From an uncultured Candidatus Melainabacteria bacterium (GTDB lineage: Bacteria; Cyanobacteriota; Vampirovibrionia; Gastranaerophilales; Gastranaerophilaceae), in the NCBI GenBank assembly GCA_934717855.1, contig CAKUZI010000001.1:179283-243282 (forward strand): 64,000 bases of DNA. Direction: 5' to 3'. The notes beneath the pieces were generated by a model. The model was given only the letters and a program-made list of their open reading frames with translations, was not told the DNA's origin and made no database searches. Positions 60,890-64,000 of the stretch are shown here, piece by piece; position 1 is the stretch's first letter, and each line of letters opens with the position of its first letter. The translations under genes and the position numbers were made by a program.

Positions 60890-63800
60890 ATGAATAATAA
60901 AAAGATTAAATTGATTGCAATTTCTGTTGCTATGGTATTAAGTACGCAAATTGTATTGGCAGAAGATTTAATTAATGATTTTGGCGGATTAACAGATGCC
61001 CTAAACAAAGCAACGGGGTCTTCTGTTACTGTAAAATTGGGTAGTGATATATCAGCTACTGCTCGTATCACAATAGGAACGGATACTCCAAAATCTGTTA
61101 CGATTTTGGGTGAGGATAAAAACTATAAAAGTACTACTCTCGCATTTGATGTCAAAAATAATACAGAACTTACATTAAACAACATTACATTGGATAGGAT
61201 TCAACACGATTCGAGTTGGGGCGGAGCAATGTATAATTCGGGTAAGTTAACTCTTGACAATGTAACCTTTAATAATAATATTGCAAGAACTAAAAACGCT
61301 GTTGGTGGTGGAGCTATGGCTCTTGTTTCGATAGGGAGAAATCCTGTTAATACAACTATTAAAAATTCCACTTTTACTAATAATTCTACTGAAACCCGTA
61401 ATAGTGCTAAGAATAACGGAGGTGCTATATATGTTTATGGAACTTCTCGCGACAATGCAGGAGATAATACTTTAAATATAAGTGATTCTCATTTTGAATC
61501 AAACAGTACAAATAAAACTGGTGGAGCTATCGGAGTTAATAATCAAGGACCATCAAATTTTAAAATTGAGATAAAAGATACAACTTTTACAAAAAATAAT
61601 TCTACTGGTTATGGTGGAGCAATCGATGTTACAACTGGTGGCACCGGAAATGTAACTATTAATTTGGATAATGCAACTTTTAATAGCAATAAATCTGGAT
61701 CTGACGGAGGAGCTATTGCTTATGAAAAAGGAAATATAACCAGCAATATAATTAATAGTACATTTACAAATAACACTGCAAATAACGGTGGGGCGATTTA
61801 TAATGGAATTAAGAACCTAGAAATCTCTAATACAATATTTGATGGTAACAAAACTAATGATGGTGGAAAAGGTGGTGCAATTTATAACGCAGGAAATATA
61901 AGTTTAAACCAAACAGAATTTAAACAATCTACTGATACGATATATATGGCAAATGACTCTGCTGCTGATTTTAGTGGCACAAATACATTAAATGGAAGTA
62001 TTAGTAGTGAAAATGCAACTAGCAAAATAAAAAATACAGGAACTTTAATTTTAAATGCGGATAATTCTGGTTATACAGGAACTTATACTCAAGAATCAGG
62101 TCAAACTGATGTCAATGCTTCTTCAACATTCTTTGGAGGAGAAACAACAATTGCGGATGGTGTTTTAAATTGGAATACGTTGAAGAATTACAATAGTACA
62201 TTGAAAGTAGAAAAAGGTTCATTGAACATCGGAAATGTTAGTAAGGCTTCTTTGTCGTTGAATAACAATAGTTATATTAAAAAAGATACTTTAGTGAATA
62301 TTAACTCAAAGGGTGAAATTAAATTAAACGGTGGAAGTATAACTCTAGATGATAATGATATTTGGGCTGGAAATATTTCTATCGGAGATGAAAATACCGT
62401 TGGAAGTGGAACTTTGACAATCGATGGTTTGACTTCAAATGGTGGAATTTTTGCTAATGGTGGAACTATAGATATTATTAGTGGAAGATTAACTGCTTCT
62501 GCAGGAGATGTGATAAAAGAAGCAACAACAGTAAAAATTAAAGATGATGCATTGTTGGCTGTTCGTGGCGGAGATGTAACATTGGGTGCAACTACTGATT
62601 GGGCTTCTAAAGGCGGAGTTCTTCTTACTGATGGAACTTTAACAGTTAAAGATTTTGTATCATCAAATGGAATATTCCAAGCAAATAGCGGAAAATTAAT
62701 GCTAGAAAATTCTACATTTACTGTTGGGAAAGATAGTTTTATCAATAGTAGTGTTGAAACAAATATTGATTCAAATTCAAAATTACAAATTACAGATAAT
62801 GGCTGGGTAACTATTGGAGATAATGATATTTGGAATGGTGAAGTTTCATTAGCTGGTGGTACTTTAAATTATGAAAGGACTGAAAGTACTAGTTCTACAA
62901 TGACTGGTGACTTGATTGCTACAAGCGGAAACTTAAACTTGTTAAAAAATTCTTATATAAACATCAAATCACCAAGTAACATTGCACAAGCTGTTTCTGT
63001 TGATATTCAAAAAGGAGCAACTGTTGAAATTAGTAATGGTGCAGAATTTAATCTTGACTCTAATGATAAATGGAATGGTTTGATTAAGAATGAACTTGAT
63101 GGAATTTTGAAAACTGATAATGTAAATAATTCTGCTTTTGGTGGAATGTTGCAACAAAATAAAGGCGTTTCAATATTTGATAACAACTCAAAAATTACTA
63201 TTGATGGGAAAGATAGTTATATTTTAGGAGGAACGGTTGAAATTAAAAATGGTTCTGCATTAAATATTGGTAGTGGTGTTGCAGATAATCATTTCTTTGT
63301 AAGTGATTTGAATATGACAAATAATTCAGCATTAAATGCAATGAACAGTGTATTAAACAAATATCAGATTTCAAATGATATGATTGTTGAAGGCAAGAAC
63401 AACCTTTCTATCGATATTGATGGGCGAAATAAAGTTGGAGATGCTTTTATTATCAATAATTTGACCTCGAATACCGATGGTACACTAAATGTTGCTGATT
63501 TTAATTTTATTGGTCTTGCTCCAATAGATAGACAGTTCAAAATTAGAGTATTTGATGCAAATTCAATTAATGATAAGGTTAATTTTACTTCAACAGATAA
63601 AGAAATTTTTACTCCAATAGGTTATTATAATCTTCAATCTGCTGGCGGCGGTTGGTACACATCCAATATGACTCGTTACAATCCTCAAGTATTTAGAGGG
63701 CAAGTTGCAACTTTGGCGTCTTTCAACAATCAATTGATGATTGACGATATGTTGTTAAATCACGTGACACTTGATAGCGAAAGATTATTAGTTCAAAGTA

Positions 63801-64000
63801 AAAATGCTAATATTTACGCCTCAACACTTCCTCAATTTGCACCTTATCAATATAAAAAGGAAGATGGTGGATTGTGGTATAAATCATATGTAAACTTTGA
63901 AAACTTGTCCCTAACTCAAGGATTAAAAGTCGGTAATAATTCATATGGTTCATTAGTTGGTGCAGATTTTCCTGTTATCAAATTGAAACATGGTTGGAGA
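60890..64000 (+). CDS. Autotransporter with Pmp-like GGAI/FxxN repeats (3' end outside window)
   Basis: 1,037 codons are open from the ATG at 60890 to the window end. A signal peptide (~1-24, ending IVLAED) is followed by a beta-helix passenger with eight GGA[IM] motifs between ~110 and ~330 and matching FxxN motifs (FNNN, FTNN, FESN, FTKN, FNSN, FDGN), the pattern of chlamydial polymorphic membrane proteins. A second passenger part of Asn/Gly/Thr-rich repeats reaches ~960. Near the end KSYVNFENLSLTQG and LVGADFPV look like the start of the outer-membrane barrel. Likely a surface adhesin. Confidence 0.87.
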   Translation, partial: MNNKKIKLIAISVAMVLSTQIVLAEDLINDFGGLTDALNKATGSSVTVKLGSDISATARITIGTDTPKSVTILGEDKNYKSTTLAFDVKNNTELTLNNITLDRIQHDSSWGGAMYNSGKLTLDNVTFNNNIARTKNAVGGGAMALVSIGRNPVNTTIKNSTFTNNSTETRNSAKNNGGAIYVYGTSRDNAGDNTLNISDSHFESNSTNKTGGAIGVNNQGPSNFKIEIKDTTFTKNNSTGYGGAIDVTTGGTGNVTINLDNATFNSNKSGSDGGAIAYEKGNITSNIINSTFTNNTANNGGAIYNGIKNLEISNTIFDGNKTNDGGKGGAIYNAGNISLNQTEFKQSTDTIYMANDSAADFSGTNTLNGSISSENATSKIKNTGTLILNADNSGYTGTYTQESGQTDVNASSTFFGGETTIADGVLNWNTLKNYNSTLKVEKGSLNIGNVSKASLSLNNNSYIKKDTLVNINSKGEIKLNGGSITLDDNDIWAGNISIGDENTVGSGTLTIDGLTSNGGIFANGGTIDIISGRLTASAGDVIKEATTVKIKDDALLAVRGGDVTLGATTDWASKGGVLLTDGTLTVKDFVSSNGIFQANSGKLMLENSTFTVGKDSFINSSVETNIDSNSKLQITDNGWVTIGDNDIWNGEVSLAGGTLNYERTESTSSTMTGDLIATSGNLNLLKNSYINIKSPSNIAQAVSVDIQKGATVEISNGAEFNLDSNDKWNGLIKNELDGILKTDNVNNSAFGGMLQQNKGVSIFDNNSKITIDGKDSYILGGTVEIKNGSALNIGSGVADNHFFVSDLNMTNNSALNAMNSVLNKYQISNDMIVEGKNNLSIDIDGRNKVGDAFIINNLTSNTDGTLNVADFNFIGLAPIDRQFKIRVFDANSINDKVNFTSTDKEIFTPIGYYNLQSAGGGWYTSNMTRYNPQVFRGQVATLASFNNQLMIDDMLLNHVTLDSERLLVQSKNANIYASTLPQFAPYQYKKEDGGLWYKSYVNFENLSLTQGLKVGNNSYGSLVGADFPVIKLKHGWR

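Noticed and set aside
62272..62745. 157-codon minus-strand frame opposite the autotransporter
   Set aside because: The plus-strand autotransporter is clearly coding; the reverse frame mirrors its repeats.

Overview
The window looks like low-GC chromosomal DNA of a non-photosynthetic, gut-type cyanobacterial relative (Gastranaerophilales / Melainabacteria / Vampirovibrionia). That assignment is an inference. It rests on a Ycf23/DUF561 homologue (a cyanobacterial and plastid family), a gene for both c-di-AMP synthesis and breakdown, two prepilins with the leader type G-FTLAE, envelope genes of a diderm (MlaE-type permease, autotransporter), and several lineage-type proteins with a short N-terminal F-x-G motif. 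No photosynthesis or respiration genes are seen.

Layout. 1-6.1 kb: tail of a membrane protein, a TPR protein, a secreted protein, mtaB, an F-x-G membrane protein, a DegT-family aminotransferase and two small unknown proteins. 6.1-6.9 kb: a gene-poor stretch with a good promoter, a possible small RNA and nested palindromic repeats, followed by a 51-aa CxxC protein. 7.2-8.0 kb: rplU-rpmA. 8.1-15.3 kb: an overlapping peptidoglycan/division operon murF-mraY-murD-ftsW-murG ending in folC. 15.2-31 kb: a glycosyltransferase with a Cys-rich tail, ycf23, a PDZ-less HtrA-like protease, an MlaE-type permease, a sensor kinase / response regulator / PilB-like operon, a two-part radical SAM protein followed by RNase E/G, panE and an HD-GYP protein. 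31-45.7 kb: dgkA-ybeY-pgpH, two glycosyltransferases, two F-x-G membrane proteins, a YitT/cdaA/lysA operon, an XRE regulator facing a prepilin across a palindrome, UbiA-type prenyltransferase and a ROK kinase next to nanE. 46.4-52 kb: M16 peptidase, family 4 uracil-DNA glycosylase, a prepilin with an 11-base poly-C tract in its coding strand, a Bax-inhibitor-like protein and an exporter-type ABC transporter.

52.1-58.7 kb is accessory DNA. It starts at a tRNA-Asn gene whose last bases and terminator are repeated 4,809 bp downstream (57 bp, one mismatch). Between the copies lie a serine-recombinase remnant, mcrC and mcrB, a truncated tyrosine recombinase and a small gene. Beyond the second copy lie iteron-like repeats, a broken TIGR04141/DUF6119-type gene and an inverted-repeat unit: more decayed mobile DNA. 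58.7-64 kb holds two secreted proteins (one with ankyrin repeats), a gene broken by an in-frame TAA, an XRE regulator, and a large autotransporter with chlamydial Pmp-like GGAI and FxxN repeats that runs off the window end.

The strongest leads are the McrB variant whose N-terminal module is duplicated and inserted inside its motor domain, the probably phase-variable prepilin, and the sensor/regulator operon ending in a PilB-like protein that has lost its catalytic boxes. All positions come from reading the sequence; no database search was possible.
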